This document shows positions 37,601 through 49,000 of a DNA stretch of 64,000 bases, in pieces. Numbering within the stretch: position 1 is the first letter of the stretch; every line of letters begins with the position of its first letter. Source of the stretch: Klebsormidium nitens (Eukaryota > Streptophyta > Klebsormidiophyceae > Klebsormidiales > Klebsormidiaceae); assembly GCA_000708835.1 (NCBI GenBank), contig DF237308.1:1-64000 (forward strand), read 5' to 3'. The notes beneath the pieces were generated by a model. It was not told the origin of the DNA. It did no database searches and worked only from the letters and a program-made list of their open reading frames with translations. The translations under genes and the position numbers were made by a program.

Positions 37601-40600
37601 CCACGTCAGCAGGCCCTCTGTCGACGCGAAGTCGAGCCCGGCGTGCGCGGACCTGCGACAGCCGGAAGGGAGGCCTTCGGCAAGGGCTTCGCAAGAGGAA
37701 CCTGTTTACTTCGCTCTCGAGAAGAACCTAAAAATTTCTGTAAGAGTTCTTCGAACCTCATTGCCGCACTGGCGGTGGGGGCCGAGAGGCAAATCAGCGC
37801 CCACAGATTGGCGGGCGGCGGCCTTCTTCAAAGAATGGTAGACACCTCGGCATCAGGATTTTGGCAAGCTTTGGATCAATTGTACTATTTTCTTGTGAAG
37901 ATACGCGATCGGTCGGTGGCTCACCCGTCCAGTGTGAGATAATGCACGCCGACCTCCCCTCGTGCGCCCCCGGTTCGCTCCACGCGCAGCTCCACTTGTT
38001 CATCCCCCAAAAGGGCCGCGCACTGGGTGGCCAGAAAACGAATGCCGCCGTGCACTTGGACGACTGACGCGATGCGTGCGTCGTCATCTGCGCCAAAATA
38101 AAGGCAGGTCTTCCTCAGTAAAGCATTACTGGAGGGTCCTTTAGTAAAGCAACGGAAAAGACCAAAGGACCTCGCCACAACATGCCTGACCTTCGCACTC
38201 CAAGCGCTAACAAGTGTAACAAGAATCTGCAACAGGCTCTGTCTCGATCTCACGAATCGGCCAGTCAACCAAGACATCGTCCATCTAGACGGTACTGTTT
38301 GAACATTATTGGAAAAGCATTCGAGCGTTACCCTGTGGGATCTGTGCGCTCTCCCTGAGCGCCAACTCCTCCGCTTTCATCCGCTCTAGTTCTGCCCTCA
38401 GCACCGCGACCTCCTCCAGCGCGCCCTGCCGCGCGCGCTCACGCTCGTCCGCCTGCGCGCGCGCGCGCGCATTCTCCTCCTGGAGCCGCTGCACCTCCGC
38501 CCGCCATTTGGCGTCCGCCAGGTCCCATTCGTCCGCCCATCTTCTTTCCGAGTTCCGGCGCTGGTCAGACGGAATGGCGCTAGCATCCTCTCGAGGGGTT
38601 GCTGGCAGCTCGGGAGAAGCCCCCCCCGGCAGTGGAGACTCGGGCACGGCAGCGGGTACTTCTTCCGCTGTTCCGCCGCTCCGGCCGTGCCTCTCCTTTG
38701 GAGACGGAACTTCGTAGATGGCCGCGGACAAGCGCAGGAACTCGCCGTGCGTCTTCCGCCGCTCCGCTTTCTCGCGCCGCCGCTGCACCGTCTCCGACAG
38801 CGACTCGCTCCGCTTCAGCCGGGGCAGAGGCGACCCGCCGATTCGCAAATCAGGTGACCGGGGCCCCGGGGACACCGGGGAAAGGTCGCCACGATCGGGC
38901 TCCAAGACGAGCATCGCACTGGGAGCGGTCAAGTCGAGCGTCGCTGGCACGTGGCTCTTGAAGCGGTTCGAAGCGAGCCGTTCAAAAACTTTGGGCAGAG
39001 TCTCTGGGTCAGCCGCTGGGTGCTCTCCACCGCGCCGTGTCCCCCGCCGACTGTGACTCGGAGAAACAGCCTCACTTTTGGTTGTTTCCGTATCCCCAAG
39101 CCCCTCGTTTTCAACGGCTGTCGGTCCCTCTTGAGAGCTCTCTTCCGCAGATTGGTTGCCCGCTAGTGAAGATTGTTCCGCTCCATTGTCTCCGGAAACA
39201 GTAGCCTCCTCAACATGGACGCTTTTCAGATACTCCCCTTGCGATTGGTCTTCGTCAGCGGCTTCTTCCATTTTATTCGCATCCGTTTGTGGCAGCCTCT
39301 TCTCGCTGACTTCATGCCACTGTGACGTACTGTCGTCTATGTTAGCTTCGCGCAATACGTTTTGATGGCTGTCCGCTGGAGCTACTTCTTCCGTACTGGG
39401 CTCGCCTTCATGAGCCGACGCGGATTCCGCTTCCTCCGGTGACTCTGGTATGCTCAACTGAGCTTCAAAGTCTCCTTCAATCATTTCGTTTTCTGCGCTC
39501 ACTTCCGAAGGCTCCACGTTCTCTTGCCTTTGCCCAGTTTCTGCCTCCGCCCCCCCAGCCTCCGTCTCTCGTTCTCTTTCTCTCCCACCTTCCGGCCCCT
39601 GCCTGCCATCGGGTGCCGATCCCCCCGCCCTTCTGAACGGATTCCACACACGCTTTCCCGGCGGCCCCTCATCCGTAACTCCAGTGCTCTCCACCTTCTC
39701 GTCTGCACCCCCTTGAGCCTCTCTCCTCATGGCTACATCCGTTTCAAAAACCCTCTGCCCCCCTTCTCGAGACACAGCGCTCTGCCTCGACCCTCTGTCG
39801 TCTTTCTCCTGCCCTGCCTCCCTCCCGGCCGTGCCACTCTCCCCCCGACCGCCTTCCCCGGGCACCTGCTCAGTCTGCACGCCTTCGTCGACTCTGACCG
39901 GGGCTTTCACCCGCCGTCCCCCGGGCGCCTTTTTCCCGGCCACCGCCCGGCTGGCCGCCATGCCCAGCTTGAGCCCCGCCAGAAACTGCTCCGACTGCGC
40001 GATCGCCAGCGCCGACTCGCTCTGCGAGCTCTCCGCAATCTCCGGCACCGTCGCGTTGTCGTTCTCGTCCTCTGACAGTTTCGCTGCCCCGCCCTTCATG
40101 GACGGCCAGATGCCGTTGGCCGGGGGCGCCGCGGGGCCCCCCAGGCTGCCCAGCTTTACAGTGGGCAGACGCAGGAAGGGGTTGCTCGACGCAATCGGGG
40201 CGCCTGCGCGGAGGGGCGACCAAAGCCTTGACAAACAGCAAAAGATAACCCGCCTCGTTTTGTGGCTAGTTATCTCGTGTCTCGCTGTCGCTACTTCCCG
40301 CAAGCAGTCCAGGGTTTCAAACTTGGCAGAAGTGAGCCGTGCCTCGCGACACCGTGATATCTCTGCCCTTTGTTTAAGGATCTCGGCTTCGCCGTTCTGG
40401 CAGCAAGTCTTCCCTCGGAGGCACGGCCAAAGACTTCGAAAGTAGAACCCGTCACAACTTCGATTCAGACCAAGCCACACAGGCAAACTGCACGCAGTCG
40501 ATGCCACGTGTCAGCCGACCAGCTGCCTGGCGCCTCACCCTGCCGTGGCCGCGCTTGCTCCGGTGCCACCACGAGGACCTGCGCCAGCCTGTCCCCGTGC

Positions 40601-43323
40601 TGCTGCAGCCACGTGTCCATCGCCGCTTGGTCCTGCTTCCGCTCGAGAGCAGTCAGCGCGCGCCGCAACCCGGAGTTCTCCTCGTGCAATACGCTGGCCA
40701 CCTGACGCGTGAAAGACACGGGTTTCAATCTGTCGTGCTATTCACGGGATAGAGGCGCACCAGTTTGTCACCACTCAAAGAAACAAAGGCTCTGTCAACT
40801 CGGTCACACTGAAACGCTGCGCTTTCCTATCCCACTGTCTTGCAACGTCAAGTCCATTGCATTGCCATGCTAGTAGCTACCAGAATCTCTGCGCGCTTCT
40901 CGCCTTTGTTTGCAGGAGACCCGTAAAGGGGAACAATTTTTCGTTGCCAGGGGCAATAAGAGGGTACGGCGCGGCTCTGTACTTGCTCGAGGTGAGTTCT
41001 GCAGGTAGAGTCACGTGCGCATAGATGCAAAGGACTCCCTTTGCAATCTTGATCCTAGGGCGAAAGGCCGAGTTGGTGGGTGACCTGACAAGTATCATCT
41101 TGTTGCCCACCTTTCTGGAGTTGGCCAGCGCTTTTTGCAGCGCCGGCATCCTGCGGTGGATCTCGTGGAAGCACGCCCCAAACATCAGCTCCGCTTTCTC
41201 CGCCGCATCTGGCACACCACAGAACAGCCGGGGGGGAGTCAGCGCACGCGAAAAAAGCGGGCCCAATTTAAAACAAGTGGTCTATAATGCGTACAACGGG
41301 TGGATCCTTGTTGCCACCGCACGGGATATGAAGGAGAACAAAGCGACCAAAGCGACCAGAGCGACGCGTGTCTTGAAAGGGACGGCCCTAGATACACCGT
41401 TGGTCACTCTTGATCATTAGCAGTCTCGACAGAGGGTTACGGTGCTATCACGCACTCGAAGTGTTTCAAGTCGGGCAAACGTCAGCGAGGGCCGGACTGC
41501 CTGAACGGCTCATTCGACATCTTAGCGCGTCTGTAACTGCTCATGAAAGTCCATCCTTCGCTTCATACTCTTGCAGCGCACACACGAAGTCGCGTCTGAT
41601 CGTCTCTGCCCATTACAATGAACTAGAGAACTAGAGAACTAAAGAATGGCAGGCTCGATCGCCACTTATCCACGTTCCCAACACCACAGGCGAGAACTCG
41701 GTCCCTGCAAACGAGCACGTGTGTTTGCCGCCGTCCTCACCGCGTTCGCCCTGCCCCGCCTTCTTCAGGCTCTCCACCAGCAGCCCCTTAAACGCGGCCA
41801 TCTCGCTGCGTGATGCGGCGCTGAGCATCGGGTACAAGCTCCTCTGCCACAGCGCACTACTCTCTGCTCTCGTCGGCGGCACGGACCACGACCGCTCCTG
41901 AGCCACCCCCCCTGAGGAGTCCTTCCCTTGCACCCATGCCACTTCCGCATCCAGATCCGACTCGTTCATATGCCCGGCATGCTTCAAGTGGGTGTATTGC
42001 ACTGTCTTGCTGCGGGTGTTCCCGTTTGGCAGCGGTTGCAGTGCCCGCTGAAGGGCAGGCCGCGAGCGCGGGCTGGCCAGCTCGTGCAGCTGCTCCAGCA
42101 TCGCGGTCCGGACGCGGTCCTCCGCGCCGATGAGCAGCCCCGCGGCGTTCTCTGACAGCTCGGCGCCCCGTCGTTTGCTCCGTTTCGGGGGGCACGAGTG
42201 TGGGCCCTCCGCACCTCTTGAAGCTGGGACTTCCAGATCGTACTTGGTCGATGCTAGTGGGGATTGAGGGGTGGGCTCGGTCAGGTTGGGGGCTGCAAGA
42301 ACAGAGGGCCCGTGCCGAGCAAAAGATAGGACGCTCCGGGATGGGCTCGGGTAAAGGGCTTCTTCGGCAGGGTCCAGGCTGTCCTGGCATGGAAGGTGGT
42401 TCGTGAGGGCACTGATACTGTGCCGGGAGAGGGGCACCTGCGGCCTGCAAGTGGCAAAAAGGAGGGTGAATGTTGAGAACACCGTAATGCTGTATTGTTG
42501 CAGCTTACCACTCATTATTATTCTTGGAGGTTCGAGATATCAGCATTCATGAAACAAGGTCCCTAGGAAATATAAAACTATCCATACAATCTTCAGAAAG
42601 ATTTCTTTACTTACCACAGATTACCACTTTAACCAGAAAGGGGGCTCTGCAATGCTGCATCGCACGGTTTGAAAGAAACGATTGACAAGGAAAACATGTC
42701 CCCTACCTGGTGTCATTCTCCCCGTTTTCCTCATTCGCCCCGTTTGAGTTCCCTCCCACGGGTATCTTCACTTCATGTCCAGCTGGCCTCAACTTCGAAG
42801 GAGTCTTTGCTCTGGCTCTTGTTACGACTGGCCGCAGGCGCTCTGCCTCAATGCTCTCTGTTAGCAACCGCGCGTACGGACTCTTTCTCCCTTTTGGCTT
42901 TGCCTCTTGTGCACTCGGCGCCCCCATCTCATTCTCATGCGAGTAGCTGTTCCCTTGCGTGCTCAGGGCTCCCAACTGCTCCTCGGACGCCGCCTTGCTT
43001 TCCCACGCAGCTTCAGCCTTCCCCTCAAACGAGCTCCGTTTACTTCGCCCCAGGCTCCGCTCTCGCGCAGCTTTCAGGTTGTCCAGCTGCTTATGCCCCA
43101 CCCAGGGGATGTTCGGAGGTGACTTGTGGCCGCCGGAAAGAGGGGGCAGCGCCGGAACCATGGCCTCATGATCAGACGACTGCGCAGCATTCGCGTCGAG
43201 CATCAAGCTTTTTACCCCTCGCTCTGGACCCATATTGCTTTGCGGCGAGGACAGTTGGAGCGGGCTTGGAGCTGCTTTGACCGGCCCAGGAGGCCGTCTC
43301 TCATACGGGCTCATGGGCGCCAC
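34684..43323 (-). CDS. Large coiled-coil protein with one Calx-beta domain, uncharacterised (10 exons)
   Basis: Minus-strand exons: 43323-42707, 42444-41741, 41208-41111, 40701-40539, 40203-38332, 38063-37925, 37652-36785, 36379-36152, 35852-35214 and 34863-34684. They sum to 5508 nt (1835 residues) and every phase closes. Residues 1-440 are low-complexity, rich in Ser/Pro/Arg/Lys. Residues 441-525 look helical or coiled (EIHRRMPALQKALANSRK, VLHEENSGLRRALTALERK). A long acidic disordered region follows, ending in an Arg/Glu coiled coil (about 1090-1148). Residues 1155-1267 form a Calx-beta domain: VELRVERTGGARGEVGVHYL, TLDGSAHAGLDFASTEGLLTW, LLEDEFGEGEQEFSVVL and ATVT-like ARVTVSG. Then come a helical module KLRALIGSIYRAKQAANAV with LSDLVVGHLKHMFGLRSLAQ (about 1460-1565) and a C-terminal helical pair faintly like degenerate EF-hands. 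No signal peptide or membrane span is visible. I do not recognise the full-length family. A cytoskeletal or ciliary role is only a guess from composition and from neighbouring p28. Confidence 0.85.
35954..36041. repeat. Direct and inverted repeat cluster in an intron
   Basis: The unit TGCTGCCTACATAGACCAC occurs at 35954 and again, with one change, at 36019. The inverted form GGTCTACGTAGGCAG (35982-35996) lies between. The first unit and the inverted form can pair over 15 bp with one G-U, and a further GGTCTATGTAGAC word follows. The cluster lies inside the intron between exons 8 and 9 of the Calx-beta gene. Confidence 0.8.
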
Positions 43324-46001
43324 CCTTGGTATTCACTGGTACTCACATTCTTGCCACCAGCAGGTTTCTACAGTGCAGAGAGAGGCGCGCTTTGCTTCAG
43401 CTCCCCGACTTGCTTGTCACGTACAGAAGTTACAAGCAATGTGGCAGCAGCTCGCACGTCGACTCGGGTTCAAGATATTCTCTGACACTTCTACTTACTT
43501 ACATCTACTAGGAGGATCTAATGCCTGCCAATGCGGAGCCTGGCTCCTGAGGCAGCAGATACTGCAATCCAGTTCGTGGAGTCCCAGTATCTGCTTGCCG
43601 AAGCCCCATGAATATTGCTGAAACCTTATATTGAGTACCTAGGTGGTGCATTTGTACCAAGAAAAATGAACGTCCTCTTCTTGGCTTTGATCTTGAGCCA
43701 GTACTGGCACTGGTATGCACAGAAGCCTGGACTCTGCTCTGGATCACTGCATATTTATGGAGCTCGGGTGGACCGTCAGCCGTACGGGCTGAGTTCGTTC
43801 CCACAATGGCCAGCTGACAAGATCAAACTGCGCGCGCAAGACGCATTTAAAATATCCACGTCCAAGAATGGAGAACGACTAACCGTACAAGAGTTTCACC
43901 GTCGATGGAGCGGCTGGCCTACCGTACCGCTCTGGTGAAGTTCATCCTGTGAGACTGGATATCGTAATGTGCATTACTCGGTGCACTGTAGTATGGTAGT
44001 ACTAAGTACGTTAGAGAGGGCTCAATTCAGTTGATTAGTTGTCTCACATGAGTCTCACGGCATCATCGTTCCACTGCAGTCTCTGAGTAATTCAATCGAA
44101 TGGCTGGTATCAAGCACTTTCAAGCTCTTACTCAGGCTTGGCAGTCTGATTTAAGCTTTTAAGTTAAGAGCCTGCCGTCTCTTTAAAAGCTAGAATGTTC
44201 GGTTTCATCGTGTACGATTGCTATCGGAGCGTTCCAACGATGTCCCCGTGCCGTTGCTGATCATCGTTGCGGAGTAGTTCCTTCAAAGGCAAGTTCGACC
44301 AGTATCATTTCAAGGTAATGAATTGTACGCGTGCGAGGGCGACATCAAGAACGGTCACTAAGTACTATGTTTGCATCACAGTGGGCTACATGATTGGGGG
44401 CCCTGCCGCATGATAAAGTTTACATAGCACATGAATATGTGTAGTAGGTTACAGTCAATAACTAATTTTTGCATGAGGTACGGTAGCGACCACGCTACCA
44501 GTACCCGGGCCGCCCGAGCTGTTGAATAACTTCATAGTTCAGATCTCATGCTTTGAGCTTTTGCAACGCGCAACTGTAAGCTAGTGGCGCGCGGATGTAT
44601 TGTAGCTAGAGGCTAGATGCATGAATTGTTACTAGCTAGATAACATTCATGCAAGTGTATCATGCACTGTTACCTTGAACGTCGGATGCTTAGCATGATT
44701 TGATGATTGGAATGTATAACTTGACATTTATACAATTTAGTTGAGTCTATGCAATTAGATCTTGCGCGCATTGAATGACAAGATGCGTCATGACGTGTGA
44801 ACTGTATATGATGCAAAGCACGTGATTTATCTTCTAATCTTAATGATGCATTCTCTTTTCAAAACGCCGTAGCCACATGAGCCACAGGCTTCCATGGCTT
44901 ATACATGGGAATCAATGCTCGAGTTCCGAACGCCTAGCTACGTCCTACCGAATCTCCATGTGCTAACTTAGTCCAAATCTAGCTCCGAGCTATTCATGGC
45001 ATATTTATGTGGTCCATGCAATGGACTGAGATACGTATGCTAGCAAGATTGCTACAAATAATTGCGGCTAGAATAAAACGGTTGGAACTAGGATTAGTAC
45101 TAAGTAGCAGACGGCGGCTAGCGATGTGCCAGCTATCTCGGAAGGATGTCTGAGACCGCAGTCGGACCGAGAAGGTGCATGAGCATGGATCATTGTAGTG
45201 TTTTGGTACATATGCTACATGTGCCGGCCAGTATAAAGCTTTGGGCCCCGTACTTCACAGTTTCGGGGATCACTTCACCGTCGTGGAGCTAGGGAAAGAG
45301 GTACCAATATAGGCCGACATGATCGCGGCCAATGGCCGGTTGCGCACATGCAGTACATGACGCGCGATCCGATGATGTTGCGCGTGCTCCGGGTCGATCA
45401 TTCATCTTGCTGAGTCGGCCGTTGTACTGGATCCCACATGTGCAACGTACATCAACTAAGCTGACAGTTGCTCATTCAGCAGTGGAGCGGTGCCGACATT
45501 CCAAAGTTTGCTTCAATCAGGATATGCTTGGGCCGGAAATAGCGAACAACGTCGCCCAGGACGTATTGACATGAAACGTTGTGACATGTGCATTACGCCG
45601 TTATGATCTCAATAGGGCCTGCTGCGTGCAGGCCCTATCATTCCTGTCGAGACAAATTGATTCCGACTGCAATCATTACCCGGCAACAATGACAACGTGA
45701 CAGGGCTGAAGTACGAATGGCAACCGTGCACCAATTCAGGAAGGTTTGATTTTGATCATCTTCTACATGCACGAGTCATTCCAAGTACATCCTTCGGAAG
45801 TAGAGCTCCTAGCCCTACGTACTGTCAATCACTTCAGTGACATGGCAAGCACCACAGCACTTGACAACGGGCACTTCAACAGATAGAATTGGGACTTGGC
45901 AATGTAACAATACGACGGACTCAGAGCTTGCTGATTCCGCCGATGTCATCCGCAGATGTTGCCATCACTCAGCGATCAAACACCAAAAGAATGTCCGTCT
46001 T
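43324..46001. other. Spacer upstream of the Calx-beta gene and downstream of SNF4
   Basis: No gene was recognised. Positions 43324-43900 probably include the Calx-beta promoter. From about 43950 the sequence becomes AT-richer and dense in CATG and TGCATG words. It contains the second copy of the dispersed repeat at 44846-44954. The stretch 45000-46000 shows no structure I can name. Confidence 0.55.
44846..44954 (-). repeat. Dispersed non-coding repeat, copy B
   Basis: On the minus strand this 109-bp stretch matches copy A at 4671-4783, in the inverted orientation about 40 kb away. Differences are scattered single changes plus short indels (for example TATAAGCC versus TATGCC). It has no coding potential. 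Confidence 0.75.
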
Positions 46002-49000
46002 TCAAGGTTGCAGCAAAAACTTGAATATGTCTGTTAGTGTGATTATCCCCTCGACTCGCCTACTACCTGCTTCTACGCAAACGATCCTCCGAACACCTGC
46101 AGAACATGGTGTAAGAATTTAAAAGACTCAATGACCAGAGACATCTGCCTGTGTGCACGGCTCCAAAAGCTATTTGCTTTCTGATGACACGTATTACAGG
46201 CTGGGTGGGTTTCTCGTGACTAGAGGTCTCAGCAGAACGAAATCACGAGTTCGATATCTGCAGAACACATTTTCGGACTTGTGACATCCTTCCAACCCAT
46301 CACCAGCTGTATCAGGAATTCAACACTTGAACTCATGGATGACGGCAAATCAGGACAATTGTAAACACCAAGAAATCTCACCTGGAATCGTCAGTTTTTC
46401 TACTACGGTCCGTAATGAGTCGGAACGGAGGCAGATATTGTATCGCTGTCCGATGCCCCCCCCAGCTCCACCCCCAAGCCCGCTGGTGTCTTGGTTTCGA
46501 TACGAGAGAGCCTGCAGAGCACAATAAGGTTTGAACACCGCACACCGCACATCGTAGAGGCGAGAAAAGGCTACTGCACCGGGGCTTTTCCTACATCTAA
46601 AGCCGCCTACTTCGTGTGTTACATTCAAAAGCAGAAACGAAGGCCCATCCACAGACAGCCCCTGCTAAGGTCCTGGATAGATGGCATAACCAAGGTCGAG
46701 CTGACTATACCACGTGGGAAAAAGACGGAGGTTATACGAACCTCCTACTGAAGCCAACTTCTGAGAGATTCAAGGTGCTCCTTGCAGCTTTCATGAGTCG
46801 GGGGTAGATTTTAGCGCGCACGCTATTTTCAACCCTCACCTCTTTTAGCGTCAGATCTTGCAGTTGCCGCCGTGTGTAGATTCGGTCACGAGCAAGTGAC
46901 GTGATGTCGTTGCGGGCATAAACGTCTACCAACGCACCATTATCGTCAACTACAGGCAGTGCGCTGACATCAACTGCAACCCGAGACAACAAGATTAGGA
47001 CTAACCAGCTAAGAAAGCCCATCGTCAACAAAATCTCCGGCTTGCTTGTTGTGCTCGATGGGGTGAAGTGCGTTGAATTCATCGAAAAAGGGCTGGCTAA
47101 TTCCCGATCGCGTTCACAACAGCCGTATGTACTTCCGTAATTGCTTTGCAAGCTCAATCAAGCACCATTGAACGCTCCAATTGACTAGGACCTTTTACTC
47201 GGTAGCAGCAACTCTGGTCGAGCATCTTCAGTGCAAGAAACGCAAGGCCGAAGCAAACTTCAAAGTCATCCTGCAAAGAAACGTCCCACGAGGGGTGTCT
47301 TGCATTGGAAAACTTCATGTCGCGTCAGGCTGTGCAGGCAGGACGCAACGCTCACCCGCCAGCAGGGCGTCTAGGGCCTGGTTCAAGCGGTCCCGCTCCC
47401 GCACTACGCACAGCTGGCGGAGACCGGGACGACCAGTGTCCGCTGCACAACAAGCGCCACGCCCCTGGTGACCATTGATGGTAGAGCACGGAACCAATTG
47501 TGGGTGGTGCTGAGCTCAGCAGGGTTAGCAATGTTGAGGCGACAGCACGACACCATTGCATACAAGAAGCATGGCGCTGGAGATCGTTCTGGAGTTCGCA
47601 AAAGCTTTTGAAGGCAACTAACAACACTGAGCGTCTCCAAAACCGCAACTAGAAAGAAAGCAATCCATCACGCACCTGCCCAGGTTCCCAGCGGCAGGGC
47701 AGCCAAAGGGTGGTTGAAGAGGGGGAGAGAGTTGGGAACGTGGCGGAAATGCCGTCCTATACCTGCACACGATAGCGGGCCAATTGAGCGTGATATGGGA
47801 AAGGGCTGACAACCTGGAAACATGAAGACGTTACGCTTGGAATGGTCAAGCGAACTGTGGATCATCAACCAAGAAGACGCTCTCGTCAAGCCTTGCGAGC
47901 TTTCGCAAGCCGACCCAAGCAACAGCTTATAGACGCGCCTAACATTGCTTCCATCGCATTGAAAAAACCTCTAGATGGCCGCCTATCGGACGCCAGCGAA
48001 CAGAGTTAGTGCTTTGCTAACAAAGTAACCTTCCATAATGCGGCCGTTTGTTTCTCAATTTCACAAGCCTCGACTGCCCTCAGACATCCGACACAACCAG
48101 AGCCTTCCAATCATGAAGCTCTTTGAGCAACAGGAGTTCAGCAGGCAGAACTTTATGATGGTGCCCTCACATTTGAGCACCCCCGAGAGGGACGCCAGGT
48201 GCAGCAGCTGCTGGCAGCCGCCCTCCTGCTGGCTGGCCCACGCCAACACGGGCAAGGTCGCAACGCCTGCTTCCAACAGCTTGTCCGCCAACTTGCGCAA
48301 GCTCTCATCCGGCTCCACCGACACCAGCGCCGGCCGGCTCTGGTCTCTCGCCCCCGCCTGCGCCTGCGCCGCCGCTTTCTCCTCTTTCCACGCTGCAATC
48401 GTGTGCGTCTCGAGCTCCTCTTCACTCAGCACTGCCCCCGTGCTGTTGATCTGGCGCAGGATGGTGATGAAGTCGCTCGCGCTGAGCATGCCCACAAACT
48501 GCTGCGACTCAACGTCCCAGAGTGGGGCTGACGGAACCGCCTGCTCGTAGAGCGCATGGAAGGCCTGCTTCACAGGCAGGGTCACGTCCAGCGCCACCAC
48601 CTTCCCGCTCTCCGGTAGCAATTCGTACACCGTGTGCCGGTTCAAGAAGTCCGCGACCCGCTGCTTTGTCGCGTCTGCATCGCTTAGGCCCCCTACCGGG
48701 GTGTCCGACGGGATGGACACCGCTCTTTCTAGCCCAGGCGCGGCGGCATCATTTGCCACGGGCTGGAAGTGCGAGCTGGAGCTCGGCGGCAAGGCAGCGT
48801 CTGGCTGCGGCAGGGGGGCCTGCGGTTCCTGCGCTAAGGGGGGATGGGCAGGGCCCTGCTGGTGGGGGTGCTGTGGTGGGAGGGGCTGTTGCGGAATATN
48901 NNNNNNNNNNNNNNNNNNNNNNNNNNNNNNNNNNNNNNNNNNNNNNNNNNNNNNNNNNNNNNNNNNNNNNNNNNNNNNNNNNNNNNNNNNNNNNNNNNNN

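Noticed and set aside
39524-40445. Plus-strand open frames opposite exon 5 of the Calx-beta gene
   Set aside because: They are Ser/Pro/Arg-rich antisense shadows of a GC-rich disordered coding region, with no splice partners or recognisable domains.
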